From assembly GCF_025527015.1 (NCBI RefSeq), contig NZ_JAODIM010000041.1:62001-126000 (forward strand): a stretch of 64,000 nt of DNA, given 5' to 3'. Of this stretch, positions 21,896-33,730 are shown one piece after another; position 1 is the stretch's first letter, and each line of letters starts with the position of its first letter. The position numbers were made by a program, and so were the translations under genes. Origin of the DNA: Winslowiella arboricola (GTDB taxonomy: Bacteria > Pseudomonadota > Gammaproteobacteria > Enterobacterales > Enterobacteriaceae). The notes under the pieces were generated by a model that was given only the letters and a program-made list of their open reading frames with translations, was not told the DNA's origin and did not search any database.

Positions 21896-23851
21896 TCACA
21901 TATATAAAAACAGACCACTCATCAAAGTACGCACGGTCGAAAGATCGACCATCAGCTGCGTTCCGCTGTATTTGATGGTATTGGTTTGCATGGTAATGCC
22001 GGTTTTCGACAGACTTAATCCGGTAAAAGTACAGGCCAGACTCTTAATTTCATTACTGGAGATGGTGGTGCCCACGGACATGGCGTTCATCTTAATATCC
22101 AGCCCGTTGATGCTGACATTAAAACCGGTGGTGGTATAAGCGTGACTGCGTGCATTGACGGTACTGACCGGGGCATCCATTTCAATAGTGGTATCACTTT
22201 TCAGCGTAATTTTATGTGGCGACGAGATCAGGATTTCACCGCCGGTCACTTGCTGCTGCCAGCGGCCATCAACCGAAACCATCAGATCCCCTCCGGTATG
22301 CTCCTGCCTGTTGCCGCCAACCCGCATATGGAGATCATTCTCCACCGAAATCGTCATATCGCGTTCAGCATGCATGGTAAAAGATTCGTTACCGGCGGCA
22401 TCGTCGAGAAACAGATAGCTGGCGTTGTCCATGGTGCCGCCGCTACTGCGCGACATAAAGCCCATGCGGGTGGCGGCGCTGGGCAGATCCCAGGGTGGCA
22501 TACTCTGCTGGTTATAGACACGCCCGGTGATAATCGGTCGATCCGGGTCGCCATTAATAAAATCCACCACCACCTCTTCACCAACGCGCGGCACCTGCAA
22601 GGCGCCATATTTCCAGCCTGCCCAGCTGCTGGAGACGCGTACCCAGCACGAACTGCTGTCATCGCCGCAGCCATGGCGATCCCAGCGGAACTTTAGCTTT
22701 ACCCGGCCATATTTATCGGTCCAGATCGTTTCGCCATACGGTCCAACCACCTCGGCAGTTTGCGGGCCATGGGTCTTTGGCCAGCGCGTCTGCCGCAGCG
22801 GGCGCCAGTTGATATCATCCGGCACCAGGGTAAAGCTTACCAGCCGATCGCCTCCGCCTGCTGCGCCGCTATTGTAGGGGCTGGCGCTGAGCAACCAGCT
22901 GGTGCTAACGGTAAGATATTGCCGCTCATCCTCACGACGCGGCGCGCCGCAAAGACGAAACAGATAACCGGGCGCGATTCCGCAGGCGCTGGCGCTGCCG
23001 GCCATCTGCTGATGCTGCGCTGCAAACTCCTGTTGGCGTACGCGTGTATAAAACTCCCCCTGCTGACGGTCGTTAAAACGGCCCGGCCAGTCGAAGACTT
23101 CTGCTCTGCCGATGGCGCCGGAATGGGGATTTTGCCGCGCCTCCAGCAGCCGCGCGCGTGGCTGACGGAAGTCGTAGTCATCCATACTGTAAAGCGCCGG
23201 GGTAATGCTGTCGGTAGCACTCCAGCCGCTAATCCCTGCGGAGTGATGCTCATCAGTGCTCCACGGAATATTTTCATGGCCCGCCAGGACGCTATGCGCC
23301 TGCGGCCCGTCGGCCAGAATTAACACCTGCCCATCCGCCTGATGCGAAAAATAGTAATAAATCCCCTCATGCTCCATCAGGCGACTAATAAAATCGAAAT
23401 CGCTCTCCTGGTACTGGACGCAGTAATCCCACTGGCGATAACGCCAGCTCAGCCGGTTTTCATACAAAATATGGTGGGCTTTAAACACATCATGCAGGAT
23501 TTCAGGCACCGTTTTTTCCTGCCAGATACGGAAATCACGATTTTGCGTCAGGTACCATACTGCGGGTCGGATAATGGCGCGATAGAGGGTGTAGCGTTCA
23601 GCGCCGGTGGCCTGCCCGGCATGGGTGATTTGCGTAATTTTCCCGGTTAAATAACGCGATGGCGCCTGCTGATCTTTTAACTCAACCGCCAGATCACCAC
23701 CAAGTAAAGTTTTTAGCGCAATATTATTGTTGTGGCTAAGTAGTTCGACTTCAAAAGCGTAGAGTGCGGAGAGCTGTTCAGTGCCGCTCAGTGATTTGAA
23801 CAGCAGCTGACCATCACCCAGTGGGGTATGGGCTACGATTACACGATCCAT
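21896..23851 (-). CDS. vgrG: VgrG (TssI) type VI secretion spike protein, orphan
   Basis: 651 aa. N-terminal gp27-like region (MDRVIVAHTPLGDGQLLFKSL, SDFDFISRLMEHEGIYYYF), gp5 OB-fold motif VGEEVVVDFINGDPDRPIITG around residue 430, then a C-terminal beta-helix of DUF2345-like repeats ending at 651. No extra effector domain is recognisable at the C-terminus. No other T6SS gene and no PAAR, adaptor or immunity gene is adjacent, so it would depend on a T6SS elsewhere. It occupies the site of araBAD-araC in E. coli. Confidence 0.92.
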   Translation of the reverse strand: MDRVIVAHTPLGDGQLLFKSLSGTEQLSALYAFEVELLSHNNNIALKTLLGGDLAVELKDQQAPSRYLTGKITQITHAGQATGAERYTLYRAIIRPAVWYLTQNRDFRIWQEKTVPEILHDVFKAHHILYENRLSWRYRQWDYCVQYQESDFDFISRLMEHEGIYYYFSHQADGQVLILADGPQAHSVLAGHENIPWSTDEHHSAGISGWSATDSITPALYSMDDYDFRQPRARLLEARQNPHSGAIGRAEVFDWPGRFNDRQQGEFYTRVRQQEFAAQHQQMAGSASACGIAPGYLFRLCGAPRREDERQYLTVSTSWLLSASPYNSGAAGGGDRLVSFTLVPDDINWRPLRQTRWPKTHGPQTAEVVGPYGETIWTDKYGRVKLKFRWDRHGCGDDSSSCWVRVSSSWAGWKYGALQVPRVGEEVVVDFINGDPDRPIITGRVYNQQSMPPWDLPSAATRMGFMSRSSGGTMDNASYLFLDDAAGNESFTMHAERDMTISVENDLHMRVGGNRQEHTGGDLMVSVDGRWQQQVTGGEILISSPHKITLKSDTTIEMDAPVSTVNARSHAYTTTGFNVSINGLDIKMNAMSVGTTISSNEIKSLACTFTGLSLSKTGITMQTNTIKYSGTQLMVDLSTVRTLMSGLFLYM

Positions 23852-23964
23852 GGAAACATCCTTTTAGTTGTTACAGCGCCAGCCTGGCACAGGTCATCGA
23901 TGACGTTTTATGCTACCCAAAAGGTTTAGCAGCTGAATTAAAATCGCGCTAATCGCTACGCAAG

Positions 23965-23984
23965 AACTGTATAAATAAACATGC
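23965..23984 (+). promoter_or_regulatory. Probable LexA box of polB
   Basis: AACTGTATAAATAAACATGC has CTGT-N8-ACAT, one change from the LexA core CTGT-N8-ACAG. It lies 37 bp before the polB start codon. E. coli polB is SOS-induced through a site in the same place. Confidence 0.6.
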
Positions 23985-24020
23985 TATTATTGATTACAGT
24001 TAACGCAATAAGGGTTCCGG

Positions 24021-26381
24021 GTGGACAACGCACGCGCAGGCTTTTTACTTACTCGCCACTGGCGGGACACCGCGAACGGCACGGAAGTGGTGCTGTGGCT
24101 GGCAACCGATACCGGGCCGCAACGGCTGGTACTGCCGGAGCAGGAGTCGGTGGCCTTTATTCCGCAGCAATATCAGCAACAAACAGAACAGCTGCTGGCC
24201 GCTGAACAGCACTGCCGTATTACGCCCCTCGAACTGAAAGACTTTCGTCATCGCCCGGTGTTTGCGCTCTATTGCCGGCAGTATCGCCAGCTACAGCGGC
24301 TCGAAAAGCGGCTAAGTGAACAGCAGATCCCTCTGTACGAGGCCGATATCCGGCCACCGGAGCGCTTTTTAATGGAGCGCTTTATTACTGCGCCGGTATG
24401 GTTCAGCGGCCAGCCTGCCGGTGACAGCCTGATCAATGCCCGCCTGAAGCCGCATCCTGACTATCGGCCGCCGCTAAAGTGGGTATCACTGGATATCGAG
24501 ACCACCCAGCATGGTGAACTTTACTGCATTGGTCTTGAGGGCTGCGGTCAGCGCGACGTATTTATGCTCGGCCCGGAAAATGGCGATGCCAGCCAGCTGG
24601 ATTTTAATCTGGAGTATGTCAGCAGCCGTCCGCAACTACTGGAAAAACTGAACGCCTGGTTCCAGCAGCACGATCCCGATGTGGTGATCGGCTGGAGCGT
24701 GGTGCAGTTTGATCTGCGCGTGCTGCAAAAACATGCCGACCGTTATGGCATACCGCTGCGTCTGGGTCGTGACCGCCAGCCGCTGGAGTGGCGCGAGCAT
24801 GGATTTAAACCTGGCGTATTTTTCGCGCAAGCTGCCGGACGGCTGATTATTGACGGCATTGAAGCGCTAAAGTCCGCCTTCTGGAACTTCTCCTCGTTCA
24901 GCCTTGAAGCGGTATCGCGCGAGCTGCTGGGTGAAGGCAAAGCGATTAATAATCCATGGCAGCGTATGGAAGAGATCAATGAACGCTTTGCCAACGACAA
25001 ACCGGCGCTGGCGCGCTACAACCTGAAAGATTGCGAACTGGTGACGCGCATTTTCCAGCACACCGAACTGATGCCGTTTTTACTGGAACGCGCCTCGGTC
25101 AATGGCCTGGCGGTGGATCGCCATGGTGGATCTGTCGCCGCCTTCAGCCATCTCTACCTGCCGCGTATGCATCGCGCTGGCTATGTGGCACCGAATCTCG
25201 GCGAAATCGCCCCGGAAGCCAGCCCGGGCGGTTATGTAATGGATTCACGTCCCGGTCTGTATGACTCGGTGCTGGTGCTGGATTATAAAAGCCTTTATCC
25301 GTCGATTATCCGCACCTTTCTGATCGATCCGGTCGGTCTGGTGGCCGGGCTGGCAACCCCTGACGACCAGCACTCCGTGCCCGGATTCCGCCATGCGCGC
25401 TTCTCGCGCAGCGAACACTGCCTGCCGGAAATCGTTAAGCAGATCTGGCTGGGACGTGAAGCGGCGAAAAAGCAGGGTAATAAGCCGCTGTCACAGGCGC
25501 TGAAAATTATTATGAATGCCTTTTATGGCGTGCTTGGCACCAGCGCCTGTCGCTTCTTTGATCCCCGCCTCGCCTCTTCGATCACCCTGCGCGGCCACGA
25601 AATTATGCGCCAGACTCGCGAACTGATTGAAGCGGAAGGCTATGATGTGATTTACGGCGACACCGACTCCACCTTTGTCTGGCTGAAATCACCGCACGAT
25701 GACGCGCAGGCCAGGGAGATTGGCCAGCGGCTGGTGGAGAAAGTTAACCTCTGGTGGCAGCAGCATCTCAGCCAGCAATATGGTCTGGAAAGCGCGCTGG
25801 AACTGGAATATGAAACCCATTTCAGCCGTTTTTTAATGCCAACCATTCGCGGCGCCGAACAGGGCAGCAAAAAGCGCTATGCCGGTTTAATTACCGAGGA
25901 CGGTCAGCAGCGCATGGTGTTTAAAGGGCTGGAAACCGTGCGCACCGACTGGACGCCGCTGGCGCAGCAGTTTCAGCAGGAACTTTATCAGCGCATTTTT
26001 CAGCGCCAGCCTTATCAGGATTTTATTCGTGAAACCGTGCGTCAGCTGCTGGACGGCGAACTTGACGATCGGCTGGTATTTAAAAAGCGGTTACGCCGAC
26101 CACTGAAAGAGTATGAGCGTAATGTACCGCCCCATGTGCGCGCCGCGCGGCTGGCCGATGAGCACAACCGCAAGCTGGGCCGTCCATTGCAGTACCAGAA
26201 CGGCGGTTATATTCGCTATGTGATGGCGACCTCAGGCCCGGAACCGCTGGAGGCGAGAATCACGCCCCTCGACTATGATCACTATCTCTCACGTCAGCTG
26301 CAACCGGTGGCGGACGGCATTCTGCCATTTATGCAGGATGACTTTGCTACACTGATAACAGGACAGTTAGGGCTGTTTTGA
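24021..26381 (+). CDS. polB: DNA polymerase II
   Basis: 786 aa family-B polymerase (E. coli 783), GTG start with AAGGG upstream. Exonuclease motif [12 protein letters not shown], polymerase motif [19 protein letters not shown], motif [21 protein letters not shown] and motif [11 protein letters not shown] are all present. It acts in replication restart and translesion synthesis under SOS. It is followed by rapA, as in E. coli. Confidence 0.97.
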   Translation: MDNARAGFLLTRHWRDTANGTEVVLWLATDTGPQRLVLPEQESVAFIPQQYQQQTEQLLAAEQHCRITPLELKDFRHRPVFALYCRQYRQLQRLEKRLSEQQIPLYEADIRPPERFLMERFITAPVWFSGQPAGDSLINARLKPHPDYRPPLKWVSLDIETTQHGELYCIGLEGCGQRDVFMLGPENGDASQLDFNLEYVSSRPQLLEKLNAWFQQHDPDVVIGWSVVQFDLRVLQKHADRYGIPLRLGRDRQPLEWREHGFKPGVFFAQAAGRLIIDGIEALKSAFWNFSSFSLEAVSRELLGEGKAINNPWQRMEEINERFANDKPALARYNLKDCELVTRIFQHTELMPFLLERASVNGLAVDRHGGSVAAFSHLYLPRMHRAGYVAPNLGEIAPEASPGGYVMDSRPGLYDSVLVLDYKSLYPSIIRTFLIDPVGLVAGLATPDDQHSVPGFRHARFSRSEHCLPEIVKQIWLGREAAKKQGNKPLSQALKIIMNAFYGVLGTSACRFFDPRLASSITLRGHEIMRQTRELIEAEGYDVIYGDTDSTFVWLKSPHDDAQAREIGQRLVEKVNLWWQQHLSQQYGLESALELEYETHFSRFLMPTIRGAEQGSKKRYAGLITEDGQQRMVFKGLETVRTDWTPLAQQFQQELYQRIFQRQPYQDFIRETVRQLLDGELDDRLVFKKRLRRPLKEYERNVPPHVRAARLADEHNRKLGRPLQYQNGGYIRYVMATSGPEPLEARITPLDYDHYLSRQLQPVADGILPFMQDDFATLITGQLGLF

Positions 26382-26537
26382 CAGGTGACGAACGCGTTAC
26401 CTTCCAGTACCATAGCGCCCTTCCTGAACTTCAGCGCTCCGCACCTTCAGCCAGACACTCTCTTGTTGTCCGGCCGCAATGCTATTGCCTGGAGCGCGTT
26501 CAAAAAAACATTTTTACGAGAATCGAGCCAACTATCT

Positions 26538-29444
26538 ATGCCTTTTACACTTGGTCAACGCTGGATCAGCGATACGGAAAGCGAACTGGGATTGGGAACC
26601 ATTGTTGCACTGGATGCACGTATGGTGACAGTGCTGTTCCCCGCCACGGGTGAAAACCGTCTCTATGCCAGAAATGATTCTCCAATTACCCGCGTTATCT
26701 TTAATCCGGGCGACACTGTGACCAGTCATGAAGGCTGGCAGCTGGAAGTCGAAGAAGCCCTCAGCGATAAAGGTCTGATGACCTATGTCGGTAAGCGTCT
26801 GGACAGCGACGAGAGTGGCGTGACGCTGCGCGAAATGATGCTGGACAGCAAACTGGTGTTCAGCAAACCGCAGGATCGCCTGTTTGCCGGTCAGCTCGAT
26901 CGTATGGATCGTTTTGCCCTGCGCTTCCGCGCACGCAAATATCACAGTGAACAGTATCGTCTGGCGATCAGCGGCCTGCGCGGCATGCGCACCAACCTTA
27001 TCCCTCACCAGCTGCATATTGCCCATGATGTTGGCCGTCGTCATGCGCCGCGCGTATTGCTGGCCGATGAAGTCGGTCTGGGCAAAACCATCGAAGCAGG
27101 CATGATTATCCATCAGCAGTTGCTGGCAGGCCGTGCCGAACGCGTATTAATCGTGGTGCCGGAAACCCTGCAACACCAGTGGCTGGTCGAGATGCTGCGT
27201 CGCTTTAACCTGCGCTTTGCGCTGTTTGACGACGACCGCTATGCCGAAGCGCAGCATGACAGCGACAACGCCTTTGAAACCGAACAGCTGGTGATCTGCT
27301 CGCTGGACTTTGTGCGCCGCAATAAGCAGCGCCTGGAGAAAATGGCCGAGGCCGAGTGGGATCTGCTGATTGTCGATGAGGCCCACCACCTGGCGTGGAG
27401 CGAAGGCGAGCCAAGCCGCGAATATCAGGTGATTGAGCAACTTGCTGAGCAGATCCCGGGCGTGCTGCTGTTGACCGCCACGCCGGAACAGCTCGGTATG
27501 GAGAGCCACTTTGCCCGTCTGCGCCTGCTGGATCCGGATCGTTTCCACGATTTCGCCCAGTTTGTGGAAGAACAACAGAATTTCCGCCCGATCGCCGATG
27601 CCGTTACCATGCTGCTGGCAGATAAAACCATCTCCACGAATGAGATGAATATGCTGAACGACCTGGTGGGCGAGCAGGATATCGAGCCGCTGCTGCAGGT
27701 GGCTAACAGCAACCGTGAAGGCAAGCAGCAGGCGCGTCAGGAGCTGATCAGCATGCTGATGGATCGCCATGGCACCAGCCGTGTGCTGTTCCGTAACACC
27801 CGTAACGGCGTGAAAGGCTTCCCGAAACGCGAACTGCACCAGATTCGCCTGCCGCTGCCGTTGCAATATCAGACAGCGATTAAAGTCTCCGGGATTATGA
27901 GCGCACGTAAATCCGCCGATGAGCGCGCACGCGATATGCTCTACCCGGAGCAGATTTATCAGGAATTTGAAGGCGACAGCGGCACCTGGTGGAACTTCGA
28001 TCCCCGCGTTGAATGGCTGTTGGGTTATCTGACCAGCAACCGCGACGAGAAGGTGCTGGTGATCTGCGCCAAAGCCGCCACAGCCCTGCAACTTGAGCAG
28101 GTGCTGCGCGAGCGTGAAGGTATTCGCGCCGCGGTGTTCCATGAAGGTCTGTCAATTATTGAGCGCGACCGTGCGGCGGCCTACTTTGCCACCGAAGAGG
28201 GCGGCGCCCAGGTGCTGCTGTGCTCGGAAATCGGCTCCGAAGGCCGTAACTTCCAGTTCGCCAGCCGTCTGGTGATGTTCGATCTGCCGTTTAACCCGGA
28301 TCTGCTGGAGCAGCGTATTGGCCGTCTCGATCGTATCGGTCAGGCGCACGACATTCAGATTATGGTGCCTTACCTGGAAAAAACCGCGCAGGCAGTGCTG
28401 GTCAGCTGGTATCACGAAGGTCTGGACGCGTTTGAACATACCTGCCCGACCGGCCGCGCCATCTATGACAGCGTTTATCAGCAGCTGATTGAGTACCTGG
28501 CGGCGCCGGAGAATCCGCAAGGGCTGGAGGAGTTTATCCATCAGTGCCGCAGCCAGCATGATGCGCTGAAAAGCCAGCTGGAGCAGGGTCGCGACCGTCT
28601 GCTGGAGCTGAACTCCAATGGCGGCGAGCAGGCCCAGGCGCTGGCCGAACTGATTGGCGAGCAGGATAGTGATATCGAACTGGTTAACTTTGCGCTGAAC
28701 CTGTTCGATATTGTCGGCATCAATCAGGAAGATCGCAGTGATAATATGATCGTGCTGACGCCAGGCGATCATATGCTGGTGCCTGACTTCCCGGGTCTGC
28801 CGGAAGATGGCTGCACCATTACCTTTGATCGTGCGCTGGCGCTGTCGCGCGAAGATGCCCAGTATGTCACCTGGGAGCATCCGATCATTCGCAACGGTCT
28901 GGATCTGATCCTCTCCGGCGATACCGGTAGCTGTGCGCTGTCGCTGCTGAAAAATAAAGCGTTGCCCGTCGGCACCCTGCTGGTGGAGATGATTTACGTG
29001 GTGGAAGCGCAGGCGCCGAAGCACCTGCAGCTGACCCGCTTCCTGCCGCCGACACCAATCCGCATGCTGGTTGATCGTAAAGGCACCAACCTGGCGGGCA
29101 AAGTCGAATTTGAAAGCTTTAACCGTCAGCTGAACGCGGTGAACCGCCATACCGGCAGCAAGCTGGTCAATGCGGTACAGCAGGATGTGCATGAGATCCT
29201 GAAATTATCCGAAGAGCAGGCCGCGGCGGAAGCGCGTCTGGTGATTGATGCGGCACGTCAGGAAGCGGATGAGAAGCTGAGCGCTGAGCTGTCGCGTCTG
29301 GAAGCGCTGAAAGCGGTCAATCCGAATATTCGTGATGACGAGGTCGATGCGCTGGAGAGCAATCGTGCGCAGGTACTGGCCAGCCTTAACGATGCGGGCT
29401 GGCGTCTTGATGCGCTGCGCCTGATTGTGGTGACGCACCAGTAA
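26538..29444 (+). CDS. rapA: RapA (HepA), RNA polymerase recycling ATPase
   Basis: 968 aa from [20 protein letters not shown], exactly the E. coli length; the frame is open 51 codons further upstream, but that part is not homologous. Tudor-like N-terminal domains, then an SNF2 helicase core: Walker [17 protein letters not shown] box VDEAHH, motif VI region [12 protein letters not shown]. Binds RNA polymerase and frees it from post-termination complexes. Confidence 0.97.
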   Translation: MPFTLGQRWISDTESELGLGTIVALDARMVTVLFPATGENRLYARNDSPITRVIFNPGDTVTSHEGWQLEVEEALSDKGLMTYVGKRLDSDESGVTLREMMLDSKLVFSKPQDRLFAGQLDRMDRFALRFRARKYHSEQYRLAISGLRGMRTNLIPHQLHIAHDVGRRHAPRVLLADEVGLGKTIEAGMIIHQQLLAGRAERVLIVVPETLQHQWLVEMLRRFNLRFALFDDDRYAEAQHDSDNAFETEQLVICSLDFVRRNKQRLEKMAEAEWDLLIVDEAHHLAWSEGEPSREYQVIEQLAEQIPGVLLLTATPEQLGMESHFARLRLLDPDRFHDFAQFVEEQQNFRPIADAVTMLLADKTISTNEMNMLNDLVGEQDIEPLLQVANSNREGKQQARQELISMLMDRHGTSRVLFRNTRNGVKGFPKRELHQIRLPLPLQYQTAIKVSGIMSARKSADERARDMLYPEQIYQEFEGDSGTWWNFDPRVEWLLGYLTSNRDEKVLVICAKAATALQLEQVLREREGIRAAVFHEGLSIIERDRAAAYFATEEGGAQVLLCSEIGSEGRNFQFASRLVMFDLPFNPDLLEQRIGRLDRIGQAHDIQIMVPYLEKTAQAVLVSWYHEGLDAFEHTCPTGRAIYDSVYQQLIEYLAAPENPQGLEEFIHQCRSQHDALKSQLEQGRDRLLELNSNGGEQAQALAELIGEQDSDIELVNFALNLFDIVGINQEDRSDNMIVLTPGDHMLVPDFPGLPEDGCTITFDRALALSREDAQYVTWEHPIIRNGLDLILSGDTGSCALSLLKNKALPVGTLLVEMIYVVEAQAPKHLQLTRFLPPTPIRMLVDRKGTNLAGKVEFESFNRQLNAVNRHTGSKLVNAVQQDVHEILKLSEEQAAAEARLVIDAARQEADEKLSAELSRLEALKAVNPNIRDDEVDALESNRAQVLASLNDAGWRLDALRLIVVTHQ

Positions 29445-29471
29445 GCGTTAATCGTTGCTTCCCCACCCCAG

Positions 29472-29497
29472 CCCGCCGCCACTTTAGTGGTGGCGGG
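29472..29497 (+). terminator. Hairpin after rapA
   Basis: CCCGCCGCCACT and AGTGGTGGCGGG pair over 12 positions with one G-T wobble and a 2-nt loop, 27 bp after the rapA stop. No T-run follows, so it may be a processing or stabilising hairpin rather than a true terminator. Confidence 0.5.
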
Positions 29498-29522
29498 TAT
29501 TGCCTGAGTACCCGTTGGACAT

Positions 29523-30179
29523 ATGATGGAACCCTACAATCCCCCACAAGATCCCTGGCTGCATATCCTGTATCAGGATGAGCATATTATGGTGGTCAAC
29601 AAGCCGAGTGGTTTATTGTCGGTGCCTGGTCGTCTGGAAGAGCATAAAGACAGTGTGATGACGCGCGTTCAGCGTGATTACCCGCTGGCCGAATCGGTAC
29701 ACCGGCTGGATATGGCAACCAGCGGTGTGATGGTTGTGGCGTTGAACAAAGCCGCGGAACGTGAGCTTAAGCGGCAGTTTCGCGAACGCGAGCCGCAAAA
29801 GACCTATGTGGCGCGCGTCTGGGGACATCCGCAGCCGGAGACCGGACTGGTCGATTTACCGCTGATTTGTGACTGGCCGAACCGGCCAAAGCAGAAAGTC
29901 TGTTTTGAAACCGGCAAAGCGGCGCAGACCGGCTATGAAGTGCTGGAGTATGCCGCTGATAACAGCGCGCGCATCCGTTTAAAGCCGATTACCGGACGTT
30001 CGCATCAGCTGCGCGTACATATGCTGGCGCTGGGCCATCCAATTCTCGGCGACCGCTTTTATGCCCATGATGAAGCCAGAGCCATGGCGCCAAGGTTGCA
30101 GCTGCATGCAGAGATGCTGACAATTACCCATCCGCAATATAAAACGCCAATGACCTTTCGTCAGCCGGCGGATTTTTAA
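29523..30179 (+). CDS. rluA: Dual-specificity pseudouridine synthase RluA
   Basis: 218 aa. Modifies 23S rRNA U746 and tRNA U32. Catalytic aspartate in the HRLDMATSGVMVVA motif; C-terminal PITGRSHQLRVHM and GHPILGDRFYA are conserved. Start is ATG 29523 or the adjacent ATG 29526. In the rapA-rluA order of E. coli. Confidence 0.96.
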   Translation: MMEPYNPPQDPWLHILYQDEHIMVVNKPSGLLSVPGRLEEHKDSVMTRVQRDYPLAESVHRLDMATSGVMVVALNKAAERELKRQFREREPQKTYVARVWGHPQPETGLVDLPLICDWPNRPKQKVCFETGKAAQTGYEVLEYAADNSARIRLKPITGRSHQLRVHMLALGHPILGDRFYAHDEARAMAPRLQLHAEMLTITHPQYKTPMTFRQPADF

Positions 30180-30188
30180 TTTTGCAGC

Positions 30189-30255
30189 GGGCGGCGAGTA
30201 CGCCGACCCTAACGGAAACACTGATTTTTTTGTCGGGGAGCCGTTTTCGGCTCCC
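30189..30255. repeat. REP-like palindrome pair between rluA and djlA
   Basis: GGGCGGCGAGTACGCCGACCC (30189-30209, inverted unit) and TTTGTCGGGGAGCCGTTTTC followed by GGCTCCC (30229-30255). The same two-unit layout joined by an AAA/TTTGTC-type linker recurs at 58913-58978. Confidence 0.65.
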
Positions 30256-30290
30256 GTTATGAATGGCGGCGCGGTGCCAATCATCGGCAC

Positions 30291-30311
30291 GGGCGGCGAG
30301 CCGCCCTTTTT
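30291..30311 (+). terminator. rluA terminator
   Basis: GGGCGGC-GA-GCCGCCC followed by TTTTT, between the convergent rluA and djlA. Confidence 0.7.
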
Positions 30312-30321
30312 CAATTCACGG

Positions 30322-31149
30322 CTATTTAAAATTCTTTTCGCGCTTAATCAAATCATATGCCGACTGGATTTCCTGCGCTTTTTGCTTCGCCATCTCCATC
30401 ATTTCCGGCGGTAAACCTTTCGCCACCAGCTTATCGGGATGGTGTTCACTCATCAGCTTGCGATAGGCGCGCTTAATGGTGACCGCATCGTCACTGCTTT
30501 TCACCCCCAGTACGCTACAGGCATCTTCCAGCGTCGGCCCACGCGGCGCCTGCTGGAAACCACCCTGCGAAGATGAGCCGTTCCACGACTGACCGCCGCC
30601 GCCAAACTGCTGACCGCTCTGCATCATACGTAAGAACTGATCGAACTGGCCGTGGGAAATACCCAGCTCTTCAGCAATCACATACAGTACCTGGCGCTCA
30701 TTGGGATGCAGTGAACCATCGGCAAACGCCGCCTGGATCTGAATTTCCAGAAACATCCGAATCAGATCGAAACGGCCGAAACAGGCGCTACGCAGTTCAC
30801 GCAGCTTGCTGCGCAGCGGATATTCACCCTGCTTACCTTCACGAAACGCCTGCTGCGCCGCAGTACGCGCCACGCCATGCAGCTGCATCCGCTCCATCAG
30901 CAGCGAAGCCATCTGAATATCAGCATTGGTCACACGCCCTTTCGATTTGGTCAGATGCCCCATCACCTGAAAAGTCGTGCGAAAAAACAGCGTCTGCCGC
31001 GTTTGTTGATTAGCGAAATAGCCCCGCCCCTGCGCGCCGCGAATCTTATCAACCATATGACCAATAATCAGGCCAATCGCCAGGCCCCAGAAGCCTGCTC
31101 CAGACAACAAACCCAGCACAAGGCCAAGTACTTTTCCCCAATAGCGCAT
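30322..31149 (-). CDS. djlA: Membrane-anchored DnaJ-like co-chaperone DjlA
   Basis: 275 aa. N-terminal transmembrane helix ([20 protein letters not shown]), a TerB-like central region, a Gly/Ser/Gln-rich linker, and a C-terminal J domain with the HPD motif (SEHHPDKL). Stimulates DnaK and is linked in E. coli to Rcs phosphorelay signalling and capsule synthesis. Divergent from lptD. Confidence 0.96.
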   Translation of the reverse strand: MRYWGKVLGLVLGLLSGAGFWGLAIGLIIGHMVDKIRGAQGRGYFANQQTRQTLFFRTTFQVMGHLTKSKGRVTNADIQMASLLMERMQLHGVARTAAQQAFREGKQGEYPLRSKLRELRSACFGRFDLIRMFLEIQIQAAFADGSLHPNERQVLYVIAEELGISHGQFDQFLRMMQSGQQFGGGGQSWNGSSSQGGFQQAPRGPTLEDACSVLGVKSSDDAVTIKRAYRKLMSEHHPDKLVAKGLPPEMMEMAKQKAQEIQSAYDLIKREKNFK

Positions 31150-31333
31150 ATACTCCTCAATTCGCCATGCTGAAGGCTAAAAATTGCATTATCATACCTG
31201 TCATTTATCTCAGAGCCTAACGGCAACGCGGGTAAACGAGCAGGATTAACACTAGCGCAACGCAGTTGAGTAAGTTAGTCTCTGACCGTTTGTCGGCATG
31301 ATGCCAGTTATCACGGAATTCTCGATACCGCGT

Positions 31334-33676
31334 ATGAAAAAACATATTCCTACTTTGCTGGCCACTCTGATTGGTTCAGCACTTTACAGTCAGCATGTGC
31401 TTGCCGACGATTTAATGTCGCAGTGCATGCTTGGCGTGCCGAGTTATAACCGACCTCTGGTCCAGGGACAAACCAATCAACTGCCGGTAACGATTAACGC
31501 TGATAACGCGAAAGGCAACTACCCCGACGATGCGGTTTTCAGCGGCAATGTCGATGTGCAACAGGGTAACAGCCGCCTGCAATCTGATGAAGTTCAGCTG
31601 CATCAGAAAACCATGCCTGGGCAAACTGTACCTACCCGTACGGTTGATGCGCTGGGTAATGTGCACTATGACGACAATCAGGTCATCCTGAAAGGTCCGA
31701 AAGGCTGGTCGAATCTGAATACCAAAGACACTAACGTCTGGAACGGTGACTATCAAATGGTCGGCCGCCAGGGGCGTGGCGTCGCCGATCAGATGAAGCT
31801 GCGCGGTGAAAATCGTTACACCATTCTGGAAAATGGCACCTTTACCTCCTGTCTGCCCGGCGATAACAGCTGGAGCGTAGTCGGTTCTGAAGTGATTCAG
31901 GATCGCGAGGAAGAGGTGGCTGAGATCTGGAATGCGCGCTTTAAGATTGGTGCGGTGCCAGTGTTTTACAGCCCGTATCTGCAATTGCCAATCGGCGATC
32001 GCCGTCGTTCTGGTTTCCTGATCCCGAATGCCAAGTATGGCAGTAACAACGGCTTTGAATTTATTCTGCCGTATTACTGGAATATTGCGCCGAACTTTGA
32101 CGCTACCCTGACGCCGCACTATATGAGCAAGCGCGGCATCCAGTATCAGAATGAGTTCCGCTATCTGACCACCGCGGGTACCGGTCTGGTGGAGTTCGAC
32201 TATCTGGCATCAGACGATCAGTTCAATAAAGATCATCCTGAAGAGAAAGATTCGAATCGCTGGTTCTTCTACTGGCGCCATGCTGGCGTCTACGATCAGA
32301 ACTGGCGCTTCAATGCTGACTACTCGAAAGTCAGCGACAATTACTATTTTAACGACCTCGATTCGCCGTACTACTCGTCGACGGATGGTTATCTGACGCA
32401 GAAATTCAGCGTCGGCTATGCGGAAAGCAACTGGAACGCCACCCTGTCGAGTAAAGACTTCCAGGTGTTCTCGGTGCGTAATGTCTATCGTGCGCAGCCG
32501 CAGCTGGATGTTAACTACTATCAGAACGATGTCGGGCCGTTTGATACCCACCTGTATGGTCAGGCGGTGAAGTTTACCAACGTCGACTCCCGCTATCCTG
32601 AAGCGACGCGTCTGCATCTTGAACCAACCATTAATCTGCCATTGGCCAATGGTTGGGGCAGCCTGAATACCGAAGCGAAGCTGCTGGCAACCCACTATCA
32701 GCAGAGTGATGTGGAGTATTACAATACCAGCGTCGATACCGATAAAACTAACCAGCTGAAAGAGTCGGTCAACCGCGTAATGCCACAATTTAAAGTTGAT
32801 GGCAAAATGGTGTTTGAACGCGATATGAACTGGGCGGAGGGTTATACCCAGACGCTGGAACCGCGTACGCAGTACCTGTATATCCCGTATCGCGACCAGA
32901 GCCATATCAACGCGTATGACTCCACACTGCTGCAATCTGACTACACCGGACTGTTCCGCGATCGCACCTATAGCGGTCTGGATCGCATCGCATCCGCCAA
33001 TCAGATGACCACCGGTGTCACTTCGCGAATTTATGATACCGATCTGGTTGAACGTTTTAACGTTTCTGTGGGTCAAATCTACTCGTTTACCCCTTCTCGC
33101 ACCGGACTGGAAACAACGAGCGATGAAGATGACACTGGCAGCCTGGTGTGGGCCGGTGATACATACTGGAAAATTAGCGATCGCTGGAGCACGCGCGGCG
33201 GCATTCAGTACGATACGCGACTGGATAACGTTTCGCAGGGGAATGCGGTGCTGGAGTATCGTCGTGACGCTGACCGCATGGTGCAGCTTAACTACCGTTA
33301 CAGCAGCCCGGAGTATGTGGCGTCTGCTCTGCAGCGTGATATTTCTACCAACGAGATCTATAAAGATGGCATCTCTCAGGTTGGGATGACGGCAAGCTGG
33401 CCGATTGCTGATGCCTGGTCGGTTGTGGGGGCGTATTACTACGACACCAAATCTAAACAGCCTGCCGATCAGCTGGTTGGCCTGCAATACAGCTCATGCT
33501 GTTATGCCATTCGCCTGGGTTACGAGCGCAAAATCAACGGTTGGGAAAACGAAAGCAGTAAATATGACAACCAAATCTCGTTCAACATTGAACTGCGTGG
33601 CCTGAGCTCTAACTACGGCTTAGGAACCGGTCAAATGCTGCGTCAGGGTATTCTGCCTTACCAGCGCGCTTTCTGA
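31334..33676 (+). CDS. lptD: LPS assembly outer-membrane protein LptD
   Basis: 780 aa from [20 protein letters not shown] with the signal peptide ending HVLA; in-frame codons before 31334 are not conserved. N-terminal OstA domain ([20 protein letters not shown]), then the 26-strand barrel region. Disulfide-forming cysteines are present near the N-terminus (SQCMLGVP) and the C-terminus ([15 protein letters not shown]). Inserts LPS into the outer leaflet together with LptE. First gene of lptD-surA-pdxA-rsmA-apaGH. Confidence 0.97.
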   Translation: MKKHIPTLLATLIGSALYSQHVLADDLMSQCMLGVPSYNRPLVQGQTNQLPVTINADNAKGNYPDDAVFSGNVDVQQGNSRLQSDEVQLHQKTMPGQTVPTRTVDALGNVHYDDNQVILKGPKGWSNLNTKDTNVWNGDYQMVGRQGRGVADQMKLRGENRYTILENGTFTSCLPGDNSWSVVGSEVIQDREEEVAEIWNARFKIGAVPVFYSPYLQLPIGDRRRSGFLIPNAKYGSNNGFEFILPYYWNIAPNFDATLTPHYMSKRGIQYQNEFRYLTTAGTGLVEFDYLASDDQFNKDHPEEKDSNRWFFYWRHAGVYDQNWRFNADYSKVSDNYYFNDLDSPYYSSTDGYLTQKFSVGYAESNWNATLSSKDFQVFSVRNVYRAQPQLDVNYYQNDVGPFDTHLYGQAVKFTNVDSRYPEATRLHLEPTINLPLANGWGSLNTEAKLLATHYQQSDVEYYNTSVDTDKTNQLKESVNRVMPQFKVDGKMVFERDMNWAEGYTQTLEPRTQYLYIPYRDQSHINAYDSTLLQSDYTGLFRDRTYSGLDRIASANQMTTGVTSRIYDTDLVERFNVSVGQIYSFTPSRTGLETTSDEDDTGSLVWAGDTYWKISDRWSTRGGIQYDTRLDNVSQGNAVLEYRRDADRMVQLNYRYSSPEYVASALQRDISTNEIYKDGISQVGMTASWPIADAWSVVGAYYYDTKSKQPADQLVGLQYSSCCYAIRLGYERKINGWENESSKYDNQISFNIELRGLSSNYGLGTGQMLRQGILPYQRAF

Positions 33677-33730
33677 TGTTGTAATGTTTGGCATGCAAAC
33701 CCGCAGTGCGGAAAGAAGAATGGAAAAAGT

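Noticed and set aside
27147-28142. 331-codon open frame on the minus strand
   Set aside because: Lies entirely antisense to rapA, whose product matches the family from end to end; the frame is open only because of codon bias in rapA.
32210-33487. 425-codon open frame on the minus strand
   Set aside because: Antisense to lptD with no ribosome site and no recognisable family; a mirror of the lptD codon pattern.
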